A stretch of DNA of 34,476 bases, from assembly GCA_002329365.1 (NCBI GenBank), contig DCUB01000002.1:955-35430 (forward strand). The letters run 5' to 3'. The notes under the pieces were generated by a model, which worked only from the letters and a program-made list of their open reading frames with translations, was not told the origin of the DNA and ran no database searches. A program made the translations under genes and the position numbers. Source of the stretch: Ruminococcaceae bacterium UBA1425 (GTDB lineage: Bacteria > Bacillota > Clostridia > Oscillospirales > Acutalibacteraceae). Within the stretch, counting starts at the first letter, position 1. Each line of letters opens with the position of its first letter. Shown piece after piece: positions 22,903 to 31,560 of this stretch.

Positions 22903-23415
22903 ATGAAAGCTGTTGTCTACACCTCCGAAAGCGGTTTTACGAAGAAGTGCGCCGAAATACTTTCAGAAAAAGCGGGGCTGCCCGTCTACGACCTTAAAAC
23001 AGCCATAAGCGCATTGGCAAAGGGTGATGAAATCATCTACTTGGGCTGGCTGATGGCGGGGTTTATCAAGGGATATAAAAAAGCCGCGAAGAATTTTGAC
23101 GTCAAGGCTGTCTGCGCGGTCGGAATGGGCACGCCCGGTTCACAGTCGACGGAAAAGATTAAAAATCAGAATCATATCGGCATCGTTCCCGTGTTCTACC
23201 TTCAGGGCGGATTTGACATCAACAAGCTGCACGGACTGAACAAATATATGATGTCCTCCATGTCAAAGGGAGTAGGCAAAAAGCTTTCGGAAAAGCCCGA
23301 CAAAACCGTAGATGAAAAAGATATGCTTGATTTGATGTTAAACGGCGGCGACCGTGTAAGCGAAGAAAGCATTTCCCAGGTTGTTTCGTGCCTGAAAGGC
23401 GCCAAAATAATCTGA
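22903..23415 (+). CDS. Flavodoxin-like protein
   Basis: This 170-residue cytosolic protein looks like a flavodoxin-fold FMN protein. It begins MKAVVYTSESGFTKKCAEIL, where SESGFTKK takes the place of the FMN phosphate-binding loop (usually TxTGxTxK). The segment DEIIYLGWLMAGFIKGYKKA fits the strand and loop that contact the flavin (compare hemG-type and flavodoxin-domain proteins). AVGMGTPG follows on the next strand. The redox partner is unknown. AAGGAAGGA precedes the ATG 15 bases after radC, and uvrB follows 23 bases after the stop, so it is probably co-transcribed with the repair genes. It could equally be a bystander. Confidence 0.75.
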   Translation: MKAVVYTSESGFTKKCAEILSEKAGLPVYDLKTAISALAKGDEIIYLGWLMAGFIKGYKKAAKNFDVKAVCAVGMGTPGSQSTEKIKNQNHIGIVPVFYLQGGFDINKLHGLNKYMMSSMSKGVGKKLSEKPDKTVDEKDMLDLMLNGGDRVSEESISQVVSCLKGAKII

Positions 23416-23438
23416 CTTGAATGTTTCGGGGTTATAAA

Positions 23439-25403
23439 ATGGATAAATTTATTCTGCATTCGGATTATAAGCCGACGGGCGACCAGCCTCAGGCAATTGA
23501 AGCGCTTGTCAACGGTCTGAACAAAGGCTGTCTTGAGCAGACGCTGCTGGGCGTCACCGGCTCCGGCAAGACGTTTACTATGGCAAACGTTATTGCCGCC
23601 GTCAACCGTCCCACGCTCGTGCTTGCACACAACAAAACGCTTGCCGCGCAGCTTTGCAGCGAGTTCCGCGAATTCTTTCCCGAAAACGCGGTTGAATATT
23701 TTGTTTCCTACTACGACTACTATCAGCCGGAGGCGTATATCCCCACAACCGATACCTATATCGAAAAGGATTCCGCCATAAATGACGAAATCGACAAGCT
23801 CCGCCACTCAGCCACGTCGGCGCTTTCCGAGCGCAGGGACGTTATTATTGTGGCGAGCGTTTCCTGCATTTACAGCCTCGGCGACCCCATAGATTACAGA
23901 AGCATGGTGATTTCGCTTCGCACCGGCATGACAAAATCCCGCGACGACCTCATAGCCAAGCTTGTCGAGATTCAGTACGAACGGAACGATATAAGCTTTA
24001 CGAGAAACAAGTTCAGAGTTCGCGGCGACGTCGTAGAGATTTTCCCCGTATATTCAAACGAAAGAGCCGTGCGCGTCGAGTTCTTCGGCGACGAAATCGA
24101 GCGGATTTGTGAAATTCAGGCATTGACGGGCGAGATAATAAGCGTGCTGTCACACGTCGCCGTATATCCCGCGTCGCACTATGTCATTTCTCCCGACAAG
24201 CTTGAACGCTCGGTCGGCGAGATATACTCAGAGATGCAGGCTCAGGTTAAAAAGTTTGAGTCCGAGGGCAAGCTACTGGAAGCGCAGCGCATACGCCAGC
24301 GAACAGAATACGATATCGAGATGCTGCGCGAAACAGGCTTCTGCAAGGGTATAGAAAACTACTCGCGCATATTGTCGGGCAGGCCGCCCGGCTCCGCGCC
24401 GTTTACGCTGATCGACTATTTCCCGAAGGATTTCGTCCTGTTTGTCGACGAGTCGCACGTCACTTTGCCCCAGGTACGCGGAATGTACGGAGGCGACCGC
24501 TCGCGCAAGGAAAGCCTTGTCGAATTCGGCTTCCGCCTGCCGTCGGCGTACGACAACAGGCCGCTTACCTACGACGAGTTTTACGAGCGTATCGGACAGA
24601 AAATATTTGTCAGCGCGACACCCGGCGAGTTTGAGCGTTCAGTCAGCGCTCAGGTAGTCGAGCAGGTCATTCGTCCCACAGGTCTGCTTGACCCGGAGGT
24701 CACGGTCAAGCCGACCGACGGACAGATTGACGACCTGCTGTCGGAGATTTCCGTGCGTATCGAGCGAAAGGAACGCGTTCTTGTAACTACTCTCACCAAA
24801 AAAATGGCGGAGGACCTTTCTGATTATCTCTTTGACTACGGCATAAAGGTGCGCTACATGCATCACGACGTCGACACGATAGAACGTATGCAGATTATAC
24901 GCGATCTTCGGCTCGGCGAGTTTGACGTGCTCGTGGGCATCAACCTTCTCCGCGAGGGACTCGATCTTCCCGAAGTCTCGCTTGTCGCCATTCTCGACGC
25001 CGACAAGGAGGGCTTTCTGCGCTCCGAAACCTCGCTTATACAGACAATAGGGCGCGCCGCCAGAAACGCGGGCGGTCAGGTGATTATGTACGCCGACACC
25101 GTCACGCCGTCCATGGAAAAAGCTATAACCGAAACGGAGCGGCGCCGCAAAAAGCAGACCGTTTACAACAAAGCGCACGGTATTACGCCCAAAACAATTA
25201 AGAAGGACGTGCGCGACATAATCGAGATATCGGGCAAGGCGGACGACAGGCAGGACAAGCCCGTCAGGCAGATGAGCCGCCATGAGCGCGAACAGATGAT
25301 TGCAAAGCTCACGGCTGAAATGAAGGCTGCCGCGAAAATACTTGAATTCGAGCACGCGGCATACTTGAGAGACAAAATCGAAAAACTTAGAATCGGGAAA
25401 TGA
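23439..25403 (+). CDS. uvrB: UvrABC system protein B
   Basis: UvrB is the damage-verifying helicase-like subunit of nucleotide excision repair. The protein (654 aa) has Walker A GVTGSGKT at residues 38-45 and the beta-hairpin region YYDYYQPEAYIP near residues 92-103. Helicase motif II-like DESHVTLPQVRGMYGGDRSR lies in the middle. The C-terminal helicase half has GINLLREGLDLPEVSLVAILDADKEGFLRS and QTIGRAARN. A C-terminal UVR motif (AKLTAEMKAAAKILEFEHAA) binds UvrC. I chose ATG 23439 (MDKFILHSDY), with GGGG 7 bases upstream, over the ATG at 23421, which has no ribosome binding site. Confidence 0.97.
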   Translation: MDKFILHSDYKPTGDQPQAIEALVNGLNKGCLEQTLLGVTGSGKTFTMANVIAAVNRPTLVLAHNKTLAAQLCSEFREFFPENAVEYFVSYYDYYQPEAYIPTTDTYIEKDSAINDEIDKLRHSATSALSERRDVIIVASVSCIYSLGDPIDYRSMVISLRTGMTKSRDDLIAKLVEIQYERNDISFTRNKFRVRGDVVEIFPVYSNERAVRVEFFGDEIERICEIQALTGEIISVLSHVAVYPASHYVISPDKLERSVGEIYSEMQAQVKKFESEGKLLEAQRIRQRTEYDIEMLRETGFCKGIENYSRILSGRPPGSAPFTLIDYFPKDFVLFVDESHVTLPQVRGMYGGDRSRKESLVEFGFRLPSAYDNRPLTYDEFYERIGQKIFVSATPGEFERSVSAQVVEQVIRPTGLLDPEVTVKPTDGQIDDLLSEISVRIERKERVLVTTLTKKMAEDLSDYLFDYGIKVRYMHHDVDTIERMQIIRDLRLGEFDVLVGINLLREGLDLPEVSLVAILDADKEGFLRSETSLIQTIGRAARNAGGQVIMYADTVTPSMEKAITETERRRKKQTVYNKAHGITPKTIKKDVRDIIEISGKADDRQDKPVRQMSRHEREQMIAKLTAEMKAAAKILEFEHAAYLRDKIEKLRIGK

Positions 25404-25404
25404 T

Positions 25405-28233
25405 ATGGCACAGAAAAATCTGATTATAAAGGGTGCGCGCGAGCACAACCTTAAAAACATAGACGTGGAGATTCCGCGGGACAAGCTTGTTGTATTTACC
25501 GGTCTGTCCGGCTCGGGCAAGTCGTCGCTTGCCTTCGACACAATTTACGCGGAGGGGCAGCGGCGTTACGTTGAATCGCTTTCCTCTTACGCGCGCCAGT
25601 TCCTCGGTCAGATGGAAAAACCCGACGTCGATTCGATTGAGGGACTTTCCCCCGCAATTTCCATAGACCAGAAAACAACCTCCAAAAATCCGCGCTCTAC
25701 CGTGGGAACGGTTACGGAGATATACGACTACCTGCGTCTGCTGTACGCCCGTATCGGCATACCGCACTGTACCGTTTGCGGCAGGGAAATCACAAAGCAG
25801 TCCGTTGACGACATAGTGAGCAAAATCTTGGAGCTGCCGGAGGGCACAAGGATTCAGCTGCTCTCCCCCATCGTCAGAGGCAGAAAGGGCGAGTATATTA
25901 AGGAGATTGAGGCGGCAAGAAAAAGCGGATTTGTCCGCGCGCGCGCCGACGGAATAATCTATGACCTGTCCGAAAAAATTCTGCTTGATAAAAACAAGAA
26001 GCATACAATAGAAATAATAGTCGACAGGCTCGTTATAAAAAGCGACATACGCAGCCGCCTTGCGGATTCCGTCGAAACCTGCGCCAATCTGTCCGGCGGA
26101 CTTGTAACCGTCGACGTTGTCGGCGGCAACGAAATGATGTTTTCACAGAACTACGCTTGTCCCGAACACGGCGTGAGCATCGAGGAAATGGCGCCGAGGA
26201 TGTTTTCCTTCAACAACCCGTACGGCGCGTGTCCCACCTGCTCGGGCTTAAGCGTATTCATGAAGGTCGACCCCGATTTGATTATCCCCGACAAATCGCT
26301 GTCCCTGAGGGCCGGAGCCGTTAAGGCAAGCGGATGGTCGAATTCCGAGGGCGGCACCATAGCGCAGATGTACTACGAGGGGCTTGCGGACTATATCGGC
26401 TTTTCGATGGAAACGCCCGTAAGCGAGCTTCCGAGGGAAGCCGTTGACGCCTTGCTGTACGGTACAAAGGGTAAAAAAATAACGCTTCACCGCCGCAGCG
26501 AGTACGGAAGCGGTACTTATCTTGCCGAGTTTGAAGGCATTGTAAACAATATCGAACGACGCTACAGGGAAACCTCAAGCGAATGGTCGCGAGCCGAGAT
26601 AGAGCAGTACATGACGGCGCAGAAATGTCCCGACTGCGGCGGCGCAAGATTAAAGCCCGAATCGCTGAGCGTCACGGTCGGCGGCATCAACATCTACGAA
26701 TTTACGCGCATGCCGATTAACGCGGGGTTAAAGTTTTTAGACGGGCTTCGTCTGACGCAGCGCGAGCAAATGATTGCCGATATGATTTTAAAGGAAATAC
26801 GCTCGAGAATGAACTTTCTTGTAAGTGTCGGCCTTGACTATCTGACGTTATCGCGCTCCTCCGGCAGCCTTTCCGGCGGCGAAAGCCAGAGGATACGCCT
26901 TGCAACGCAGATAGGCTCCTCATTAATGGGCGTTATTTATATACTCGACGAGCCGAGCATAGGACTTCACCAGAGCGACAACGCGAAGCTCATTAAAACG
27001 CTTCAAAAACTTCGCGATGCGGGCAACACGTTAATAGTCGTGGAGCACGACGAGGAAATGATGTGCGCGTCCGACTATATTGTAGACATAGGTCCCGGCG
27101 CGGGCATTCACGGCGGTAAGGTGGTATGCGCCGGTACGTCGGAGCAGATTAAAAACTGTCCCGATTCTCTTACCGGTCAGTACCTAAGCGGCAAAAAAAG
27201 CATACCCGTTCCGAAAACCCGCCGCCCGGGCAACGGAAAACACCTTGTTATTCACGGCGCCCGTGAGAATAATCTGAAAAACATCACGGCAGACATACCG
27301 CTCGGCGAATTTGTATGCGTAACGGGCGTTTCCGGCAGCGGAAAGTCGTCGCTTATTAACGAGATTCTTTACAAGCGCCTCGCGGCGGAGCTTAACAACG
27401 CAAAAAAATTCGCGGGCGAACACGACGGCATTACGGGTATTGAATATCTTGACAAGGTAATCGACATCGACCAGTCGCCTATCGGCAGAACGCCGCGTTC
27501 AAATCCCGCCACTTATACGGGAGTATTCAACGACATACGCGAGCTTTTTGCCTCCACAACCGACGCAAAGCGCAGGGGTTACAGCGCCGGCAGGTTTTCC
27601 TTTAACGTCAAGGGCGGACGGTGCGAAGCATGTCAGGGCGACGGCATTGTCAAGATTGAAATGCACTTTCTGCCGGACATCTATGTGCCCTGCGAGGTCT
27701 GCAAGGGCGCGCGCTACAACCGCGAAACGCTTGAAGTCAGGTACAAGGACAAGAACATTTACGACGTTCTTGAAATGACCGTGGAGGAGGGGCTGAACTT
27801 TTTCTCCGCGCTGCCGAAAATCAGCCGCAAGCTGCAAACACTGTGCGACGTGGGTCTCGGCTATGTTAAAATCGGTCAGCCCGCCACAACGCTTTCGGGC
27901 GGCGAGGCACAGCGCGTCAAGCTGTCAACCGAGCTGTCGCGCCGCTCCACGGGAAAGACGGTTTACATCCTCGACGAACCGACAACAGGTCTGCACACCG
28001 CCGATGTGCATAAGCTTATAGACGTTTTACAAAAGCTCGTCGACAGCGGCAACACCGTCATTGTCATTGAGCATAACCTTGACGTAATAAAAACGGCCGA
28101 TATGGTAATAGACCTCGGTCCGAACGGCGGAGACAGGGGCGGAGAAATTGTAGCCTGTGGCACGCCGGAGGAAATAGCGAAATGCGAAAACTCATATACG
28201 GGGCAGTATCTTAAAAGGGTTTTATACAAATAA
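25405..28233 (+). CDS. uvrA: UvrABC system protein A
   Basis: UvrA is the damage-sensing ABC-type ATPase dimer of nucleotide excision repair. This copy is full length at 942 residues. The first Walker A is GLSGSGKSS (about 33-41) and the second is GVSGSGKSSLINEIL. ABC signatures are LSGGESQRIRLATQIGS and LSGGEAQRVKLSTEL, each followed by an ILDEP Walker B. Zinc-binding cysteines are seen in CPDCGGARLKPESL and in GGRCEACQGDGIVKIEMHFL with CEVCKG. It starts one base after uvrB, so the two are translated together. uvrC is not in the window. Confidence 0.98.
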   Translation: MAQKNLIIKGAREHNLKNIDVEIPRDKLVVFTGLSGSGKSSLAFDTIYAEGQRRYVESLSSYARQFLGQMEKPDVDSIEGLSPAISIDQKTTSKNPRSTVGTVTEIYDYLRLLYARIGIPHCTVCGREITKQSVDDIVSKILELPEGTRIQLLSPIVRGRKGEYIKEIEAARKSGFVRARADGIIYDLSEKILLDKNKKHTIEIIVDRLVIKSDIRSRLADSVETCANLSGGLVTVDVVGGNEMMFSQNYACPEHGVSIEEMAPRMFSFNNPYGACPTCSGLSVFMKVDPDLIIPDKSLSLRAGAVKASGWSNSEGGTIAQMYYEGLADYIGFSMETPVSELPREAVDALLYGTKGKKITLHRRSEYGSGTYLAEFEGIVNNIERRYRETSSEWSRAEIEQYMTAQKCPDCGGARLKPESLSVTVGGINIYEFTRMPINAGLKFLDGLRLTQREQMIADMILKEIRSRMNFLVSVGLDYLTLSRSSGSLSGGESQRIRLATQIGSSLMGVIYILDEPSIGLHQSDNAKLIKTLQKLRDAGNTLIVVEHDEEMMCASDYIVDIGPGAGIHGGKVVCAGTSEQIKNCPDSLTGQYLSGKKSIPVPKTRRPGNGKHLVIHGARENNLKNITADIPLGEFVCVTGVSGSGKSSLINEILYKRLAAELNNAKKFAGEHDGITGIEYLDKVIDIDQSPIGRTPRSNPATYTGVFNDIRELFASTTDAKRRGYSAGRFSFNVKGGRCEACQGDGIVKIEMHFLPDIYVPCEVCKGARYNRETLEVRYKDKNIYDVLEMTVEEGLNFFSALPKISRKLQTLCDVGLGYVKIGQPATTLSGGEAQRVKLSTELSRRSTGKTVYILDEPTTGLHTADVHKLIDVLQKLVDSGNTVIVIEHNLDVIKTADMVIDLGPNGGDRGGEIVACGTPEEIAKCENSYTGQYLKRVLYK

Positions 28234-28528
28234 ATCTACGGGTTGACGAGGACGCCGACACCTACAATTTCCGGCGTTATACTTTATCCGTTATTATATA
28301 CAGGGTGCAGGGACACGGCGCGCCGTGTCCGAAGCTTCATATAACCTTGCGGAACGGTCAAGACCGTTCCCGACGCATGTTGTTTCCCCATTCTATGGAA
28401 AAATGTGCAGGGATTTGTCTTGACCGTCAATTTTTTGAGCAGGGAACGGTCATGGACCGTTCCGCACATTCATTTTTCGGCCGCTTCTTATTTTACAAAT
28501 AATTTCTTATAACTTCTGCTGATTTTGC
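28234..28528. other. Gene-free stretch behind uvrA with hairpins and repeats
   Basis: I see no credible gene here; the short open frames on both strands run through inverted repeats. A weak 6-bp stem, ACGCCG (28252-28257) with CGGCGT (28272-28277), lies just behind uvrA but lacks a proper T-run, so termination is uncertain. The repeats at 28305-28470 are listed separately. Confidence 0.6.
28305..28470. repeat. Cluster of perfect hairpins and related inverted repeats (possible REP/MITE-like element)
   Basis: Three hairpins are visible. 28311-28330 is a perfect 20-bp palindrome, GGACACGGCG with its complement. 28351-28370 is GGAACGGTC-AA-GACCGTTCC. 28443-28463 is GGAACGGTC-ATG-GACCGTTCC. The last two share the same 9-base arm. 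GTGCAGGGA occurs twice (28305-28313 and 28405-28413). AATGTGC (28402-28408) and GCACATT (28464-28470) form inverted ends around the third hairpin, giving a 69-base unit. ACGGTCAAGA (28354-28363) recurs inverted at 28418-28427. This looks like one or two intergenic repeat units, one inverted relative to the other, but genome-wide copy number is not visible here. Confidence 0.75.
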
Positions 28529-28557
28529 TTGACAAAGCACCCGTAATGATGTATGAT
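28529..28557 (+). promoter_or_regulatory. Near-consensus sigma-A promoter of the symporter/iorAB group
   Basis: A perfect TTGACA (28529-28534) and TATGAT (28552-28557) are separated by 17 bases. Transcription would start near 28564 and leave a leader of about 75 bases before the symporter ATG. GGGGG (28626-28630) is the ribosome binding site. Confidence 0.88.
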
Positions 28558-28562
28558 AGTAA

Positions 28563-28613
28563 CGCTTTAGCGAGTAAAAGCTTTAAAGTTTTAAAGCTTA
28601 AAATCGTTAAAGC
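28563..28613 (+). promoter_or_regulatory. Palindromic leader, candidate operator of the symporter/iorAB group
   Basis: A 22-base palindrome, AAGCTTTAAA-GT-TTTAAAGCTT (28578-28599), lies just downstream of the predicted start of transcription. It is flanked by CGCTTTAGCG (28563-28572, itself a 4-bp inverted repeat) and by CGTTAAAGC (28605-28613), giving related GCTTTA/TAAAGC half-sites on both sides. The placement at about +15 to +36 suits a repressor binding site. A weak AT-rich RNA hairpin is the alternative. No regulator gene is adjacent. Confidence 0.5.
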
Positions 28614-28637
28614 AAATAATGTTATGGGGGCATACAT

Positions 28638-30158
28638 ATGAACATACAGGGCAGTCTCAGCGTGTGGATTACGATTTTGGTCTACGTTGCGCTTATGGTC
28701 GTCATCGGCGTTGTTGCGGGACGCAGGGCAAAGAGTATCACCGATTTAACGGTGGGCGGCAGAAACGCCGGCGCGTGGCTCTCCGCTTTGTCATACGGCA
28801 CGGCTTATTTTTCGGCCGTAATGTTTGTAGGTTATGCCGGGGGTACCGGCTTAAAATTCGGTCTTTGGGGCATTGCGGCGGGTGTCGGAAACGCCGTTTT
28901 CGGCTCGTGGCTCGCGTGGAAGCTGCTTGCGAGAAAAACGAGGGATGTTTCACAGCGGCTGAAAATTCAGACGATGCCGCAGTTTTTTCTTAACCGTTAC
29001 GGCAGCAACGGAATGAGGCTTTTTTCATGCATAGTAATATTTTTATTCCTTATACCGTATTCGGCTTCCGTTTACAAAGGTCTTTCGTCTGTCGCCGAGG
29101 TTCTGCTCGGAATCGACGTTACTATCTGCCTTGTGATAATTGCTGTTGTATCCGCGCTGCTTCTGCTTCTCGGCGGTTACCTTGTGCAGGCAAGGGCTGA
29201 CTTTGCACAGGGTGTAATAATGATGTTCGGCGTCGCTCTGCTCATTTTCTTTGTGTTCCGCAGCGAACAGGTCGGCGGTTTTTCGGGAATAGCCGGGTAC
29301 GCGAAAACAGACACCGGTCTTCCGAAGCTCGGTCTTGACGCCGCTTCAGGCCTTATTTCGCTTGTGCTGATGACCTCCTTCGGCACATGGGGGCTGCCGC
29401 AGATGATTCAGAAGTATTTCGGCATCAAGGACGACGCTCACGCAAAGAGAGGCATTAAAATATCGACATTTTTCGCGCTTCTTGTCGCGGGGGGCGGATA
29501 CTTCATCGGCTCGCTTTGCCACATGTTTTTCACTCCCGATAAAATGCCGTCGCAGGATTACATAGTTCCCACAATACTCAGAGACGTAAAGCTTCCCTCC
29601 GTCCTTTTGGGCGTTGTCATAGTTCTGCTTTTGTCCGCTTCTGTGTCAACGCTCTGCTCGATTACACTCACGGCAAGCTCTACTTTTTCCATCGACTTTG
29701 TTAAATCTTATAAAAAAGACATGAGCAACAAAAAATTAAAGGTGATTACGAAGGTTCTCTGCATCCTTTTCGTTGCCTTGTCCTACGTTGTCGCCAACAC
29801 CCAGACGCCCATACTTGACATGATGAGCTATTCATGGGGTATCATTTCGGGCTCGTTCCTCGCGCCGTATGTTCTTGCGCTTTACAGCAAAAAGCTTACA
29901 AAGGGCGGTGCGTGGTGCGGCATTCTCGGCGGCTTCCTTCTGGCGCTTATACCCGCTTCCTGTAAAGTCATTACACTGTTCGGTGTAACAAGCCCGGCAG
30001 TCGTTGACCTTGCGGGCAGAGGGCCGCTTTTTGCGTGCGCCGCCATGATGCTTTCAATAATTCTGTGCCTTGCCGGTTCCCTGATTTTCAGGAACGAAAA
30101 AGACGATGATAATTCTGAATTTTTCTATAACGCTATTGTAGAAAACGAGCAATTATGA
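28638..30158 (+). CDS. Sodium:solute symporter (SSS family)
   Basis: This 506-residue polytopic membrane protein belongs to the SSS/PutP family of sodium-coupled importers. About 13 hydrophobic segments are visible. The N-terminal half has TDLTVGGRNAGAWLSALSYG and YFSAVMFVGYAGG, matching the family pattern around the first unwound helix. FGTWGLPQMIQKYFGIKD in the middle is the conserved segment after helix 6. SASVSTLCSITLTASSTFSIDF near residue 334 corresponds to the helix that carries sodium-binding serines and threonines. It is the first gene of a group with aryl-CoA ligases and iorAB, so an aromatic acid or amino acid substrate is a reasonable guess. The sequence alone does not fix the substrate. 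Confidence 0.9.
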   Translation: MNIQGSLSVWITILVYVALMVVIGVVAGRRAKSITDLTVGGRNAGAWLSALSYGTAYFSAVMFVGYAGGTGLKFGLWGIAAGVGNAVFGSWLAWKLLARKTRDVSQRLKIQTMPQFFLNRYGSNGMRLFSCIVIFLFLIPYSASVYKGLSSVAEVLLGIDVTICLVIIAVVSALLLLLGGYLVQARADFAQGVIMMFGVALLIFFVFRSEQVGGFSGIAGYAKTDTGLPKLGLDAASGLISLVLMTSFGTWGLPQMIQKYFGIKDDAHAKRGIKISTFFALLVAGGGYFIGSLCHMFFTPDKMPSQDYIVPTILRDVKLPSVLLGVVIVLLLSASVSTLCSITLTASSTFSIDFVKSYKKDMSNKKLKVITKVLCILFVALSYVVANTQTPILDMMSYSWGIISGSFLAPYVLALYSKKLTKGGAWCGILGGFLLALIPASCKVITLFGVTSPAVVDLAGRGPLFACAAMMLSIILCLAGSLIFRNEKDDDNSEFFYNAIVENEQL

Positions 30159-30192
30159 TAAAATAAGATAATTATTTGGTGGTGGTAAATTT

Positions 30193-31506
30193 ATGTATTA
30201 TCAAAAAGACATCGAAACCATGAGCCGCAAGGAAATGGACAGGCTTCAGCTTGAAAGGCTCAGGTGGACTGTCGATTACTGTTACCGCAACGTTCCGTTC
30301 TATACAAAGCGGCTTGACGAGGCAGGCGTTACCGCCGAGAAAATCAGGTCGCTTGACGACATACAGTACATACCGGTTACCACAAAGGCAGACCTGAGGG
30401 ATAACTATCCCTTCGGTCTGTTTGCGCAGCCTTTGAATAAAATCGAGCGCATACACGCATCGTCGGGTACCACGGGAAAGCCTACCGTCGTTGGCTATAC
30501 TAAGAATGATATTGAAAACTGGTCCGACTGCGTGGCGAGAATAGTCACGGCTGCCGGCGCTACGGGCGACGACATCGTTCAGATATCCTTCGGCTACGGC
30601 ATGTTCACGGGCGCTCTGGGGCTTCATTACGGGCTTGAAAAAATCGGCGCGACGGTTATTCCGAATTCAAGCGGCAACACCGAAAAGGCGTTGATGTGCA
30701 TGCGCGATTTCGGCACCACCGCGCTTGTGGCCACGCCGTCTTACGCGCTTTATATGTGCGAAATCGCAAAGGAGCAGCCGTTCCCGATGAGCGATTACAA
30801 GCTAAAGCTCGGTCTGTTCGGCTCTGAGGGCTGCACGCCTGAAATGCGGGCGGAGATTGAAAAGGGCTGGGGGCTTTTCGCAACCGACAATTACGGCATG
30901 AGCGAGCTTATGGGTCCCGGCGTGTCCGGCGAGTGCAGGGAGCGCGACGGGCTTCACTTCAACGAGGACTTTTTCATTCCAGAAATAGTAAATTCCGAAA
31001 CGCTTGAGCGTCTGCCAGAGGGCGAAACGGGCGAGCTTCTTGTTACAACGCTGTGCAAGGAGGGCATACCGCTCCTACGCTACCGCACAAGGGATATAAC
31101 GCGCCTCAATTATGAAACGTGCCGGTGCGGCCGCACAGGCGTCCGTATGGACAAGGTTAAGGGCAGAAGCGACGATATGCTTAAAATACGCGGCGTCAAC
31201 GTGTTTCCGTCACAAATCGAAAGCGTAATAGTCGGAAACGAGAAGATAGGCGGAAACTATCAGCTTGTTATCCGCCGCGAGGGCTTCACCGATACGCTTG
31301 AGGTCAGGGTTGAGCTTGTCGACGGCTCACTGCTTGAAAGCTACGGAGCTATTGAAAATCTTAACAAACAGCTTCAGCACGACATCCGCACAATGTTGGG
31401 AATTCAGTGCAAGGTCAGCATTCTCGAGCCGAAAACGCTTGAACGTTTTGTAGGCAAGGCGCAAAGAATCGTAGATTTGCGGAATCAGGATAAAAGCAAC
31501 AACTGA
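30193..31506 (+). CDS. paaK: Phenylacetate-CoA ligase (first copy)
   Basis: This 437-residue AMP-forming ligase belongs to the PaaK family, which makes phenylacetyl-CoA (and related arylacetyl-CoA) from acid, ATP and CoA. The ATP-binding P-loop SSGTTGKP is at residues 90-97, with FGYGMFTGALGLHYG and TPSYALYM after it. LRYRTRDIT, followed by a CRCGRTG pair of cysteines and GRSDDMLKIRGVNVFPSQIE, forms the adenylation core end and the C-terminal hinge. Length is typical. GGTGGTGG precedes the ATG, 34 bases after the symporter stop. With iorAB behind it, the expected substrate is an arylacetate such as phenyl- or indoleacetate. Confidence 0.93.
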   Translation: MYYQKDIETMSRKEMDRLQLERLRWTVDYCYRNVPFYTKRLDEAGVTAEKIRSLDDIQYIPVTTKADLRDNYPFGLFAQPLNKIERIHASSGTTGKPTVVGYTKNDIENWSDCVARIVTAAGATGDDIVQISFGYGMFTGALGLHYGLEKIGATVIPNSSGNTEKALMCMRDFGTTALVATPSYALYMCEIAKEQPFPMSDYKLKLGLFGSEGCTPEMRAEIEKGWGLFATDNYGMSELMGPGVSGECRERDGLHFNEDFFIPEIVNSETLERLPEGETGELLVTTLCKEGIPLLRYRTRDITRLNYETCRCGRTGVRMDKVKGRSDDMLKIRGVNVFPSQIESVIVGNEKIGGNYQLVIRREGFTDTLEVRVELVDGSLLESYGAIENLNKQLQHDIRTMLGIQCKVSILEPKTLERFVGKAQRIVDLRNQDKSNN

Positions 31507-31560
31507 ACATAAGGTATTTGCATAACTTGTCAGGCATTAAATAAACAGGAGTTTTTTAAT

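Noticed and set aside
24639..25541. A 300-codon open frame on the minus strand across uvrB and uvrA
   Set aside because: It is antisense to two firmly identified genes, has no recognisable motif and no ribosome binding site of note.
28252..28277. ACGCCG/CGGCGT stem as the uvrA terminator
   Set aside because: The 6-bp stem has a 14-base loop and no run of T after it.
28305..28470. CRISPR array
   Set aside because: The repeats are palindromic, few and irregularly spaced, and no cas gene is present.
28284..28502. Short open frames on both strands behind uvrA
   Set aside because: They run through the palindromes and repeats, so their open state follows from the repeat sequence, and no ribosome binding site was seen.
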